DNA of 64,000 nucleotides. Origin: Peptoniphilus faecalis (GTDB lineage: Bacteria > Bacillota > Clostridia > Tissierellales > Peptoniphilaceae). This document shows, piece after piece, positions 44,491-53,163 of the stretch (position 1 is its first letter; each line of letters begins with the position of its first letter). Under the pieces are notes generated by a model that ran no database searches, had not been told where the DNA came from, and saw only the letters and a list, made by a program, of their open reading frames with translations. The translations under genes and the position numbers were made by a program. The stretch is taken from NCBI RefSeq assembly GCF_012976305.1, contig NZ_JABDSR010000002.1:1-64000 (forward strand). The letters are read 5' to 3'.

Positions 44491-45381
44491 TTAAGGATAG
44501 CTTTTTGGAATATAAACCTCCACAGCTTCCTTTAAAATTTTTATATCAACTGGCAAGCTAGGCCCTCTATTGCCATCTATATCCATTATAACTTCTTCTG
44601 TACCCAATAATGAAATTTTTGCTTCCTTTAAAGTATAATGGACAACGCTATCTCCTTCTTCAACTTCTCCAGCAATTGAATCCTTTAAAACCTCAAGTCT
44701 GTCTTTTATAGAATCACTTGTTAAAATAAATAAATCGGCATTTCCACTATCTCTTTCCTTATCTATATTTGTAAATTCTAATTTTCCAATTTTATTTGAA
44801 AGAGCAACTATTAAGTGATCTACTGACCCACTATACTCTCCGCTATCTGATTTTACTTCTAAATTGTATTTTTCAGATGAGGTTAATTTTTCTATGGATT
44901 TTTTTATATAGGCCATCCCTCCAAATTTTGATTTTTCTTCTGAAGATACTTCGTGAATTGCTTCTGGAACTGCACCGATAGATGCAAATAAGCTAAAAAC
45001 TTTATCATTTGCCTTGCCTAAATCTATTTTTTTCGTCCTTATAAAATCAAAGGACAATAATGCCCTTTCTTTATCTTCTGGAATTTCTAATTTTTTTGCC
45101 AATAAATTTCCCGTACCTCCAGGCAAAATTAAAAGTTTTGCTTTTGAGGAAATTTTATTCATCCCCATTAAAACTTCATTTACTGTTCCATCGCCACCAT
45201 ATACTCCAATAGCGTCGACATTTTTCACTTCTTCAACAAAACTTGTGCCGTCGCCAGCTTCCTTTGTTTCTCTTAAAATTATTTCATCAAAATGCTTTTT
45301 AAGTTCTTCATTAATTTTTCCAATAAATTCTTTTCCACTTTTATCGCCTGAATTTGGATTATAAATAAACAAAATTTTCAT
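44491..45381 (-). CDS. Diacylglycerol/lipid kinase family protein
   Basis: A 296-residue kinase of the DagK/YegS family. IYNPNSGDKSG at the start, the nucleotide loop GVYGGDGTVNEVLMG and LPGGTGNLLAKKL are clear. Such enzymes phosphorylate diacylglycerol (DgkB) or related lipids at the membrane. The start at 45381 follows AGGAG, and five upstream codons in frame lack a ribosome binding site. It lies 18 bases behind the short-chain dehydrogenase gene, so they are probably one unit. Confidence 0.87.
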   Translation of the reverse strand: MKILFIYNPNSGDKSGKEFIGKINEELKKHFDEIILRETKEAGDGTSFVEEVKNVDAIGVYGGDGTVNEVLMGMNKISSKAKLLILPGGTGNLLAKKLEIPEDKERALLSFDFIRTKKIDLGKANDKVFSLFASIGAVPEAIHEVSSEEKSKFGGMAYIKKSIEKLTSSEKYNLEVKSDSGEYSGSVDHLIVALSNKIGKLEFTNIDKERDSGNADLFILTSDSIKDRLEVLKDSIAGEVEEGDSVVHYTLKEAKISLLGTEEVIMDIDGNRGPSLPVDIKILKEAVEVYIPKSYP

Positions 45382-45399
45382 ATTTCTCCTGATCATTAA

Positions 45400-46134
45400 T
45401 TAATATACAATCATTCCACCATTTGGTGAAATTATCTGCCCCGTCATATAAGAATTTTTGTCTGAAATCATAAATGCTACTAACTCAGCAATTTCTTCTG
45501 TGGTTGCAAGTCTACCCATAGGTATATCTTCTGATAGAATACATAAATTTTCTTCTCCGATTTTATTTGTCATTGGCGTGTCAACAGCTCCTGGAGCAAT
45601 CGCATTCACTGTTATGCCTGAGTATCCCAATTCTTGTGCCAAAGCCTTAGTAAGTGCATTTATTGCACCCTTAGTCGCCGAATAATGACTTTCCATAGCT
45701 CCTCCAACTATGCCCCAAATAGAAGACATATTTAAAATTTTTCCAGAATGTCTTTCTAACATATAGGGTAGAGCTGCGTGAATAGAATTGTAAACTCCCT
45801 TTACATTTACATCAAATATCTCGTCCCAAGTTTTTTCATCTATGTCTTGGAAAAGGGCATAACTAGAAATCCCAGCATTGTTTATCAATATGTCCACTCC
45901 CTTAAATCTTTTTGAAACTTCATTAAACATATCTTCCACTTCGACAAATTTTGTAACATCTGCCTTTATTGCAAGGGCATCTCTACCCCTTTCTCTAATT
46001 TCCTTCTCTAATTCTTTTGCTTCTTTTTCTGATTTATTGTAATTAATTATTATTCTGTAATCTTCTTTTGCAAGTCTCTTTGCAATATCTCGCCCTATTC
46101 CCCTTGAGGATCCTGTTATAAGTACAGTTTTCAT
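45400..46134 (-). CDS. Short-chain dehydrogenase/reductase (FabG- or YmfI-like)
   Basis: A 244-residue classical SDR. The cofactor loop is TGSSRGIGRDIAKRL, followed by NNAG, the catalytic serine (NMSSIWG) and HYSATKGA with Tyr and Lys. FabG-type enzymes reduce 3-oxoacyl-ACP. The SSIWGIVG...HYSATKGA wording is close to YmfI-type reductases that finish 5-aminopentanol modification of elongation factor P. No fatty-acid synthesis genes are near, which weakly favours the second option. It precedes the lipid kinase gene. Confidence 0.82.
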   Translation of the reverse strand: MKTVLITGSSRGIGRDIAKRLAKEDYRIIINYNKSEKEAKELEKEIRERGRDALAIKADVTKFVEVEDMFNEVSKRFKGVDILINNAGISSYALFQDIDEKTWDEIFDVNVKGVYNSIHAALPYMLERHSGKILNMSSIWGIVGGAMESHYSATKGAINALTKALAQELGYSGITVNAIAPGAVDTPMTNKIGEENLCILSEDIPMGRLATTEEIAELVAFMISDKNSYMTGQIISPNGGMIVY

Positions 46135-46212
46135 CTCACACCAACCTTTAATTTAATTATACCGATCTCTTATTACTATTTAAATAGATATTATTTTATA
46201 AAATCTTTACGC

Positions 46213-46246
46213 AAAAAAAGCTACGCCCTTAGACATAGCTTTTTAG
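46213..46246. terminator. Bidirectional terminator before the serine operon end
   Basis: AAAAAAAGCTA (46213-46223) pairs with TAGCTTTTT (46236-46244), with A's and T's on both sides. It ends the serine operon on the minus strand. Confidence 0.72.
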
Positions 46247-46263
46247 GTAAATATGCTTTTTAA

Positions 46264-47505
46264 TTATAATTCTATTCTCGCTTCATCCTCAAAGTCTTCT
46301 TTTGGAATAGGTCTTTTTACAATGTGTTTGTAATAGATTTTTTCAACTGCCATAGAAATAGCATTATCGCCAGTTACATTGGCTGCTGTACCGAAAGAGT
46401 CTTGAGTTAGATATAGTGAAATTAATATTGTAGCAAGTGTTCCTGATGAATCAATTCCAACTACTGGCAAGAATGGAAGGGCACTCATTACTGCTCCTCC
46501 TGGTGCTCCTGGTGCTGCTACCATCGCAACCCCTAGAATTCCTATAAATTTAATAAGTAATGTGAAAGAGTGATCCATGTTAAACATTGAAAGTAATGTA
46601 AATACACAAGCTGTTAAAGTAATCATAGATCCAGCTAAGTGAACAGTTGCACATAATGGAATACAAAATTCTCTAATTTGTCTTGTTACGCCCATTTTTC
46701 TATTACAAGCAACATTAACAGGGATAGTAGCTGCTGAAGATTGAGTTCCTACTGCTGTTAAATAAGCTGGAACTGCGGCTCTTAAACATTTTACAGGGTT
46801 TCTTCCAGTGTATCCTCCTGCTGCTGTAAATAGAATAACCATGTATAGTAAGTGTAAAATAATAATACATAGGAATATTTTCCAGAATATTCCAAGAATT
46901 GCAAATACTGAACCTGAATATGATAAGTTACAGAAGTTACCAAAAATAAAGAATGGAAGTAGAGGAATTACAAATTTTGCTAATACTAAATTTATGATTT
47001 CGTTGAATTCGTTAATTCCTTTGTAGAAAGTTTCTCCACTGCCCTTTGCTCTTAATGCTGAAACTGTAAGTCCTAACATAAACGCAAGTACAAGTGCTGC
47101 AGTTACATCGATGAAAGCTCCTAGCGGAATTTCAAAGAATGGTGCAATTTCATTTGCTGTTGCTTTTTGAACTTGTTCTGCAAGTTCTGGCTTAATAAAG
47201 CTTGGGAATATAGTCCTTGCCATTGTATAAGATAGTGAACCTGCAATAAGTGTTGATGCATAAGAAAGTCCAACTGTTACTCCTAAAAGTTTGCCGGCAC
47301 CTTCTGATAGATCTGCAATACCCTTAGATACAAAGGCGATGATCATCAATGGAATAATGAAATTTAAAAATGCTCCAAATAATCCAGAGATTGTGATTGC
47401 TACTTTAGTTACCCATGCTGGCAAAAATTGACCAACAAGAATACCTAGTGCAATAGCTATTATAAGTCTAGGTATTAGACCTATTTTTTTCTTTTTTTCT
47501 GTCAT
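46264..47505 (-). CDS. Dicarboxylate/amino-acid:cation symporter, probably for serine/threonine
   Basis: A 413-residue DAACS carrier with eight helices and two hairpins. Family motifs are QSSAATIPV (first hairpin), MVAAPGAPGGAVMSALPFLP (second hairpin) and TAANVTGDNAI (sodium and substrate site). The family includes GltP, glutamate transporters and the serine/threonine carrier SstT. It directly follows sdaAA with its AAGGAGG inside the intergenic bases. That context favours serine as substrate (inference). The ending carries an acidic tail, EDFEDEARIEL. Confidence 0.87.
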   Translation of the reverse strand: MTEKKKKIGLIPRLIIAIALGILVGQFLPAWVTKVAITISGLFGAFLNFIIPLMIIAFVSKGIADLSEGAGKLLGVTVGLSYASTLIAGSLSYTMARTIFPSFIKPELAEQVQKATANEIAPFFEIPLGAFIDVTAALVLAFMLGLTVSALRAKGSGETFYKGINEFNEIINLVLAKFVIPLLPFFIFGNFCNLSYSGSVFAILGIFWKIFLCIIILHLLYMVILFTAAGGYTGRNPVKCLRAAVPAYLTAVGTQSSAATIPVNVACNRKMGVTRQIREFCIPLCATVHLAGSMITLTACVFTLLSMFNMDHSFTLLIKFIGILGVAMVAAPGAPGGAVMSALPFLPVVGIDSSGTLATILISLYLTQDSFGTAANVTGDNAISMAVEKIYYKHIVKRPIPKEDFEDEARIEL

Positions 47506-47506
47506 T

Positions 47507-48388
47507 TTAATCCTCCTTAATATTCAAAAACTTGGATCTAATACATTGTCCAGTTTTTGTACCTGCTAATCCGCCAAGACCAGTCTCCCTAATTGATTCA
47601 TGCAATAGATGCCCTACTTCGCCCATTGCCTGACAGACTTCGTCAAAAGGTACAATTGATTTTATACCCGCAAGGGCCATATCAGCTGATATAAAAGAAT
47701 TTATAACACCTGAGGCATTTCTAAAAGTGCATGGATACTCTACTAGTCCTGCAATTGGATCGCAGGCGAGCCCCATTACATTAACAAGTGTAATGCTGGC
47801 TGCATTTAGTGCTTCTTCGACACTTCCGCCAAGCATTTCTACTAGTGCAGCTGCTGCCATTGCACTGGCAGAACCACATTCAGCTTGGCATCCACCTTCA
47901 GCACCAGCGAATGTAGCATATTTACCAATGATTTGCCCTATTCCTATTGATGTCAAGAGTCCATTTATTAAAATATCATCATCAAGACCATACTTTTCTC
48001 TTGCCGCCATTAAGGCTGCTGGCATAATACCAGAACTTCCAGCAGTTGGCGCTGCCGCAATAATTCCCATATTTGCATTAGTCTCTGATGTGGAAAAGGC
48101 CATAGCCATAGTCCTCGCTAGAAATTTACTAGTTAAAGGATCTTTTTCTTTTTGATAGTTGTTCATTTTTTTTGCAAAACCGTCTATCATTTTATATTCT
48201 GTGTCATAAACTTTATCTAAAGTTTCATGAGAGGAAGATTTCATAACTTCTAAAATTTCTTTTAGCTTGTCCTTCATTTCCTCTTCAGATATTTTAAGAG
48301 TCTTTGTCTCAGACTCTAATACTAAATCATAAAAGTGAAGATCTTCACTTTTACAAACTTCTATAATTTCCTTAGCAGTATTTAACAT
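47507..48388 (-). CDS. sdaAA: L-serine dehydratase, alpha subunit
   Basis: A 293-residue iron-sulfur subunit of the two-subunit serine dehydratase, which deaminates L-serine to pyruvate and ammonia. The cysteines that hold the [4Fe-4S] cluster are visible in GGCQAECGSASAM, GLACDPIAGLVEYPC and the C-terminal GQCIRSKFL. PTAGSSGIMPAAL is also typical. It starts in the base after the sdaAB stop and has the ribosome binding site GGAGG inside the end of sdaAB. A major energy route for an amino-acid fermenter. Confidence 0.94.
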   Translation of the reverse strand: MLNTAKEIIEVCKSEDLHFYDLVLESETKTLKISEEEMKDKLKEILEVMKSSSHETLDKVYDTEYKMIDGFAKKMNNYQKEKDPLTSKFLARTMAMAFSTSETNANMGIIAAAPTAGSSGIMPAALMAAREKYGLDDDILINGLLTSIGIGQIIGKYATFAGAEGGCQAECGSASAMAAAALVEMLGGSVEEALNAASITLVNVMGLACDPIAGLVEYPCTFRNASGVINSFISADMALAGIKSIVPFDEVCQAMGEVGHLLHESIRETGLGGLAGTKTGQCIRSKFLNIKED

Positions 48389-49057
48389 TTAAACCTCCAC
48401 ATATTTTGATGTTAAATATCTGGAATTATTTAACAATTTATTTTTTAGATTTTCGTTAGCATTTTCATCTAACTCAACAGTTAGGGTAACAATATTTGTC
48501 AGTTCGTCCTTAGTCGTGTTAATAGATTCAATATTATAATTATCATCGGCTAATGCCGTTGAAACTTCAGCTATAACGCCCTTTTGCTCATTGTATTGAA
48601 ATAAAAATGTTGGGAATTTTCCGTCAAACTCAACTTTTATTCCATTTATGTCAACTATGACCATATTGCCTCCGCCAATTGAGGAACCGATTACATATTC
48701 GCTACTTCCATCTTTGTAATTGAATTTTATTTTAACAGTATTTGGATGATATTCTTCTCCTAAATTTGTCGGGATAAAAGAGTATTTTACACCTCTCTCC
48801 TTTGCTATTTCATAAGCATCTCTAATAGAACTATCATAAGTTTTAAAACCCATTATTCCACCTAAAAGAGCTCTATCAGTACCATGTCCCTTATATGTAT
48901 ATGAAAAGGAGCCGTGTAAATAAAATTCCACGTTTTCATAATTTTTAGGGCAGATTTTTGCCGCAACTCTCGCTATCTTGCAAGCGCCTGCAGTGTGAGA
49001 CGAAGATGGACCAACCATTATAGGTCCAAGTATCTCAAAGGAACTATATTCTTTCAT
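48389..49057 (-). CDS. sdaAB: L-serine dehydratase, beta subunit
   Basis: A 222-residue subunit with the family start FEILGPIMVGPSSSHTAGA and a second half forming an ACT domain (GVIAEVSTALADDNYNIESINTTKDEL). It combines with sdaAA. The ACT part may sense serine (inference from the family). It is the first gene of the minus-strand operon sdaAB-sdaAA-symporter, with GAGGAGG before the ATG and a promoter at 49080-49108. Confidence 0.94.
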   Translation of the reverse strand: MKEYSSFEILGPIMVGPSSSHTAGACKIARVAAKICPKNYENVEFYLHGSFSYTYKGHGTDRALLGGIMGFKTYDSSIRDAYEIAKERGVKYSFIPTNLGEEYHPNTVKIKFNYKDGSSEYVIGSSIGGGNMVIVDINGIKVEFDGKFPTFLFQYNEQKGVIAEVSTALADDNYNIESINTTKDELTNIVTLTVELDENANENLKNKLLNNSRYLTSKYVEV

Positions 49058-49079
49058 TAGCTTACCTCCTCGCTAATAT

Positions 49080-49108
49080 ATTTTATCATAAAGGGATACT
49101 ATTGTGAA
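49080..49108 (-). promoter_or_regulatory. Promoter of the serine operon
   Basis: On the minus strand, TTCACA (49103-49108) and TAAAAT (49080-49085) are 17 bases apart, and TG lies one base before the -10 box (extended -10). The leader to sdaAB is about 20 bases. Confidence 0.65.
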
Positions 49109-49325
49109 ATAATTTTATTCTTCCTCCTTCCGCAAATCAACAAATTTGCTTAAATATAGCATATTATGAATATATTCTTTAATTCTCATAATTAATAATG
49201 CAGTTTATCCTATTACAGTGCTGCCAAAAATAACAATATCGTGAAATATTTCTTGCAAGTATTTTATAAATACTATAACATTAATTTGAAGATATCATTT
49301 TCATTAATAAGGAGGAATATATATA

Positions 49326-50903
49326 ATGGTTGAAAAAAAGAAAAAAGTTAGAGACCAAAACGATGTCGGTGGTTTTTTAAAGGGTGTAGAAAGAATTGGC
49401 AATAAATTACCGCACCCCGCAATGATTTTTGCTATACTCAGTGCAATCGTAATCATAGTATCTTATTTTGCAGCTAAATCAGGCATGAGTGTTACATATT
49501 TCGACGCAAAAGCTAAGGAAGAAGTAACTAAAGAAGCCATTTCTCTACTTAATTGGGAAGGGCTTGCTTATATCTTTAACTCTGCAACAGAAAACTTTAC
49601 AGGATTCGCTCCTTTGGGAACAGTTCTTGTAGCTATGCTTGGTGTTGGCGTTGCTGAAAATAGCGGTCTTTTTGATGCTACACTTAAAAGACTTCTATCA
49701 AATGTAAATCCTACGCTTTTAACTGCAACAGTAGTATTTGCCGGAGTAATGTCAAATATTGCATCTGATGCTGGATACTTAGTAGTAGTTCCACTAGGAG
49801 CTCTTATCTTTGTAAATGCTGGTCGCCATCCCCTTGCCGGTATTGCCGCAGCTTTTGCAGGTGTAAGCGGTGGTTTCTCTGCAAACTTATTGCTTGGCAC
49901 AACAGACCCACTACTTACAAATATTACTAACGAGGCCCTAAAGGCAGGAGGAATTGATCTAACACTTGCAGCTACTTGTAACTGGTACTTCCTATTTGTA
50001 TCCACTTTCTTAATTACAATTATAGGTACTCTTGTAACTAATAAAATTGTCGAAAAGAACTTAGGAGAATATAAGGGATCTTACAAGGCAGATTCAACGC
50101 CTCTTACAGATCTAGAAAGAAAGGGACTTAGAAATGCTCTTATATCTTTTATAGTATTCGTAATAGTTATGGCATTTTTAATGTTCCCAGCAAATGCACC
50201 TTTTAGAGCTTTCGAAGAAGGCAAAAATGCAATGACCCTTAAATATTTCTTAGGTCATGGACTTATTCCAGGGATGCTACTATTATTTATGATTCCTGGG
50301 ATTGCCTATGGAAAAACTGTAGGAACAATAAAGACTTCACATGATCTTGTCGATGCAATGACAAAGGCAATGAAGGGCATGGGCGGATATCTTGTTCTCG
50401 CCTTCTTTGCAGCACAATTTGTATCTTATTTTAACAAGACAAACTTAGGTCTAATCCTTGCAAAAAACGGAGCGGACTTCTTAGAATCAATTAAATTAAA
50501 GGGACTTCCACTTCTAATTATGTTTATCTTGCTTTCAGCTTTTCTAAATTTATTTATGGGATCAGCTTCAGCAAAATGGGCAATTATGGCTCCAATTTTT
50601 GTTCCAATGATGTACGAACTTGGACTATCACCTGCCCTTACACAAGTTGCCTATAGAATTGGCGACTCTTCAACAAATATAATTACACCTCTTATGTCTT
50701 ACTTTGCAATGATAGTTGTATTCATGCAAAAATACGATGAAGACTCTGGGCTTGGAACTCTCACATCAATGATGCTTCCATATTCAATGTGTTTCCTAGT
50801 AGGTTGGACAGCACTAATGATTGTATGGTATCTATTGGGACTTCCTGTTGGTCCAGAAGCACCGCTTCATGTACAAGACATGGTATCGATGTTATTTATC
50901 TAA
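49326..50903 (+). CDS. AbgT-family transporter
   Basis: A 525-residue carrier with about eleven or twelve helices and the AbgT family marks FLKGVERIGNKLPHPAMIF, NFTGFAPLGTVLVAMLGVGVAE, GVSGGFSANLLLGTTDPLL and LFMGSASAKWAIMAPIFVPM. Characterised members import p-aminobenzoyl-glutamate or export sulfonamides. No abgA/abgB hydrolase genes are near, so other N-acyl amino acids or amino-acid export are equally possible. AAGGAGG precedes the start. It diverges from the serine operon across 268 bases; a possible promoter CTTGCA/TATAAC at 49252-49280 is weak. Confidence 0.88.
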   Translation: MVEKKKKVRDQNDVGGFLKGVERIGNKLPHPAMIFAILSAIVIIVSYFAAKSGMSVTYFDAKAKEEVTKEAISLLNWEGLAYIFNSATENFTGFAPLGTVLVAMLGVGVAENSGLFDATLKRLLSNVNPTLLTATVVFAGVMSNIASDAGYLVVVPLGALIFVNAGRHPLAGIAAAFAGVSGGFSANLLLGTTDPLLTNITNEALKAGGIDLTLAATCNWYFLFVSTFLITIIGTLVTNKIVEKNLGEYKGSYKADSTPLTDLERKGLRNALISFIVFVIVMAFLMFPANAPFRAFEEGKNAMTLKYFLGHGLIPGMLLLFMIPGIAYGKTVGTIKTSHDLVDAMTKAMKGMGGYLVLAFFAAQFVSYFNKTNLGLILAKNGADFLESIKLKGLPLLIMFILLSAFLNLFMGSASAKWAIMAPIFVPMMYELGLSPALTQVAYRIGDSSTNIITPLMSYFAMIVVFMQKYDEDSGLGTLTSMMLPYSMCFLVGWTALMIVWYLLGLPVGPEAPLHVQDMVSMLFI

Positions 50904-50925
50904 AATAAAATATACTTAAAAATTA

Positions 50926-50955
50926 TCCCGATGGATTTTCCATCGGGAATTTTTA
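50926..50955 (+). terminator. Terminator after the AbgT-type gene
   Basis: TCCCGATGGA (50926-50935) pairs with TCCATCGGGA (50939-50948), loop TTT, then ATTTTTA. Confidence 0.85.
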
Positions 50956-51030
50956 TTGTGTTTGCACTATATTCTATATAATTCCTAATTATTTCTAATA
51001 TATTTCTATCTTTAAGCCCTTTAATTTTAA

Positions 51031-51669
51031 TCAACCCACACCAAAATCAGTTATTTCAAATAAAATATCTACATGAGGATCATCCTCAAGATATCTATAT
51101 TTTTCCACGAACCATTTTACAAGCTCTTCATCTCTTTTTATTTCAGTTGAATTATTCATAAAAATATTCACAGTTGCATGGGAAAAGTTTTTTATGATTT
51201 CCATGTCCTTATCTATCATTTCCTTTGTCTGACCCTTTATTCCAACCATGACACAGGGAGAGTCGAAGTATTTTTGTACTTCCCTATAATCTTTAAAATT
51301 TGCTCCCTTTTTTAAAACTCCTTCTCTAAAGTCATTGTCAAAAGTTTCTACACCAATTTTAAATGTAATTGGCACCTTAAAAAAATTTCTGATTTCATCA
51401 AGCCTATTTCTATAAATCCAGTGTGATTCAAAAAATAATCTCTTAATATTTTTTTCTTCTACAACTTTTTTTATTTCCCTTAAAGTATTTTCTGTTAGTT
51501 CAAAAACTGATGCAGAATCAATTACTTCTAATACTCCAAATTCACCACTTACGTTTTTTAAAACCTCAAAATTTACCTCGTCAATTCTTTTATCATCTCT
51601 ATCATTGTCTTCTATATAATCGCAAAAGGCACATCTTCCCCATTTACATGGTCTTGCCTTTAAAAGCAC
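51031..51669 (-). CDS. Radical SAM protein with uncertain start
   Basis: A 212-residue radical SAM protein when counted from GTG 51669. The cluster motif is CKWGRCAFCDY, spaced C-x4-C-x2-C, one residue wider than the usual C-x3-C-x2-C. FGVLEVIDSAS, the VETFDNDFRE strand and the HVDILFEITDFG end follow. The function is unknown; relatives are small stand-alone enzymes in Clostridia. The frame stays open for 19 more codons to about 51726 and gives a plausible N-terminus (DDFINRYSKITKKIKREIVLLKA). That stretch begins just after a TAG and has no ATG, GTG or TTG with a ribosome binding site. Either the GTG is used or the native start codon has been lost. Confidence 0.65.
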   Translation of the reverse strand: MLLKARPCKWGRCAFCDYIEDNDRDDKRIDEVNFEVLKNVSGEFGVLEVIDSASVFELTENTLREIKKVVEEKNIKRLFFESHWIYRNRLDEIRNFFKVPITFKIGVETFDNDFREGVLKKGANFKDYREVQKYFDSPCVMVGIKGQTKEMIDKDMEIIKNFSHATVNIFMNNSTEIKRDEELVKWFVEKYRYLEDDPHVDILFEITDFGVG

Positions 51670-51949
51670 GATTTCTCTTTTAATCTTCTTTGTAATTTTT
51701 GAATATCTATTGATAAAATCATCTCCCTATAACAAAGTCTTTTTACAATAGTATTTTAACATATTATAGATGTCCTATATCTAGGTTGACACCTAATGGA
51801 CTTTTCTTTATACTAAAGTTTGCAAAAGATGTTAAGTATGTGTAAAAATTAATTAAAGGATCATATTTTCTTAAAAAATAAAAGTTTTAATATGATTATA
51901 GTATAAGTAATAAGTAAAAAATTTTTTTAATATAATTGTGAGGAAGTAT

Positions 51950-52792
51950 ATGTCAGTAAAAATAATTGTAGGATCAACTTGTGATGTTGAAGAAGATATT
52001 AAGAAGGACTTAATCGTCGTTCCCCTCCATGTAACCTTTGGAGAAGAAGACTTTTTAGATTCAATTGATATTACAAAGGATGAATTTTATGAAAGGCTTG
52101 AAAGGAAAAAAGAATTTCCTAAGACAAGTCAACCCACACCCATGGCCTTTATGGAGGCCTACAAAAAAGTCATTGATAACGGTGATGAAGCAGTAGTAAT
52201 AGTTATTTCTTCAAAATTATCTGGCACTTATCAAAGTGCAAAAATAGCTGCCAAGGGTCTTAATGATAAAATTTTTATTGTGGATTCTCTCAATGTTTCC
52301 AATGCAGAAGGTGCCCTTGTGGATTTTGCAATGAAACTTGTCAAAGAAGGAAAGTCTGCAAGAGAAATTTCAGAAATTCTAGAAGAAGTAAAAAAGAAGT
52401 TAAGGCTTATGGTCTTAGTTGACACTTTGGAATACCTTGAAAGGGGCGGAAGAATTTCAAAGACATCTGCCTTTGTAGGAGGTCTCTTCTCTGTAAAAGT
52501 TCTCCTCTCAATGGAAGATGGAGCCATTGCAACTGCCGGCAAGGCAAAGGGAATAAAAAATGCCAATAATTTATTTATTCGTGAAATCGAAAAAAGGGGA
52601 TCAATTGACTTTTCCATGCCTATTAAACTTGGATACACTGGCAGAGATAGTAGCAAAATTGAAAAGTATTTAAGAGAAACAAAAAATCTCTGGGAATGCA
52701 AAATACATTCCCCAGAATTTATCCAAATTGGAAGTGTAGTAGGAACTCACACAGGTCCTGGCGCACTCTTTTTAGCCTATTTTAGCAATTAA
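51950..52792 (+). CDS. DegV-family fatty-acid-binding protein
   Basis: A 280-residue DegV protein. It opens with KIIVGSTCDVEEDI (variant of the DSxxD/STCD start), then VVPLHVTFGEEDFLD, PKTSQPTPMAF, VIVISSKLSGTYQSA, LEYLERGGRIS and the closing VGTHTGPGALFLAYF. DegV/FakB proteins bind fatty acids and present them to the kinase FakA (known for FakB). No fakA is in the window. ATG 51950 is chosen because GAGGAAG lies five bases before it; the upstream GTG is part of that site. Confidence 0.9.
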   Translation: MSVKIIVGSTCDVEEDIKKDLIVVPLHVTFGEEDFLDSIDITKDEFYERLERKKEFPKTSQPTPMAFMEAYKKVIDNGDEAVVIVISSKLSGTYQSAKIAAKGLNDKIFIVDSLNVSNAEGALVDFAMKLVKEGKSAREISEILEEVKKKLRLMVLVDTLEYLERGGRISKTSAFVGGLFSVKVLLSMEDGAIATAGKAKGIKNANNLFIREIEKRGSIDFSMPIKLGYTGRDSSKIEKYLRETKNLWECKIHSPEFIQIGSVVGTHTGPGALFLAYFSN

Positions 52793-53039
52793 TCCTTTTA
52801 ATACTTTCTACACAGAATTTTAATTTAATATTTTCATTTTAAGTTATTTATTATTGTAAAAATTTTTATGAGTTAAATAATATTGAAGAAAATAATTGTA
52901 GATGGGATTAACTTTTATTGCGATGACTTGAAGATAAATAATTATATAAAAATATTAAAGATTTGATAGGAGAGTAGCCATGGCGAATCTACAATGGCTT
53001 TATTTCTATAAAGATAATGACTATGTAAATTTACTAATT
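52793..53039. other. Spacer with possible small transcript
   Basis: About 250 bases between DegV and the next promoter. It contains ATAGGAG, then ATG (52980) opening a 52-codon frame that runs to TAA 53136-53138. Because this frame passes straight through the terminator at 53040-53063, it is probably not a protein. A short stem AGCCAT/ATGGCT (52976-52999) sits at that start. A small RNA ending at the terminator is possible. Confidence 0.35.
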
Positions 53040-53063
53040 AAGCTAGATATTTCTAGCTTTTTT
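53040..53063 (+). terminator. Intrinsic terminator before the yybS-gdpP operon
   Basis: AAGCTAGA (53040-53047) pairs with TCTAGCTT (53052-53059), loop TATT, then six T's (53058-53063). It separates DegV and the small-RNA candidate from the downstream operon. Confidence 0.82.
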
Positions 53064-53163
53064 AATTGTCTAAATCTCCAAGTAAATTTTTATTTCCCCA
53101 AGACTAGATTCCTTTATCAAATTGTAATTCTGTGGTAAAATGAAAATACTAGGAGTTGATTTA

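Noticed and set aside
47727-48155. A 142-codon plus-strand frame inside sdaAA
   Set aside because: Antisense to the iron-sulfur subunit. The long frame comes from biased codon use.
52980-53138. A 52-codon open frame with AGGAG before its ATG
   Set aside because: It runs through a strong intrinsic terminator and has unlikely composition, so I list the region as a possible RNA instead.
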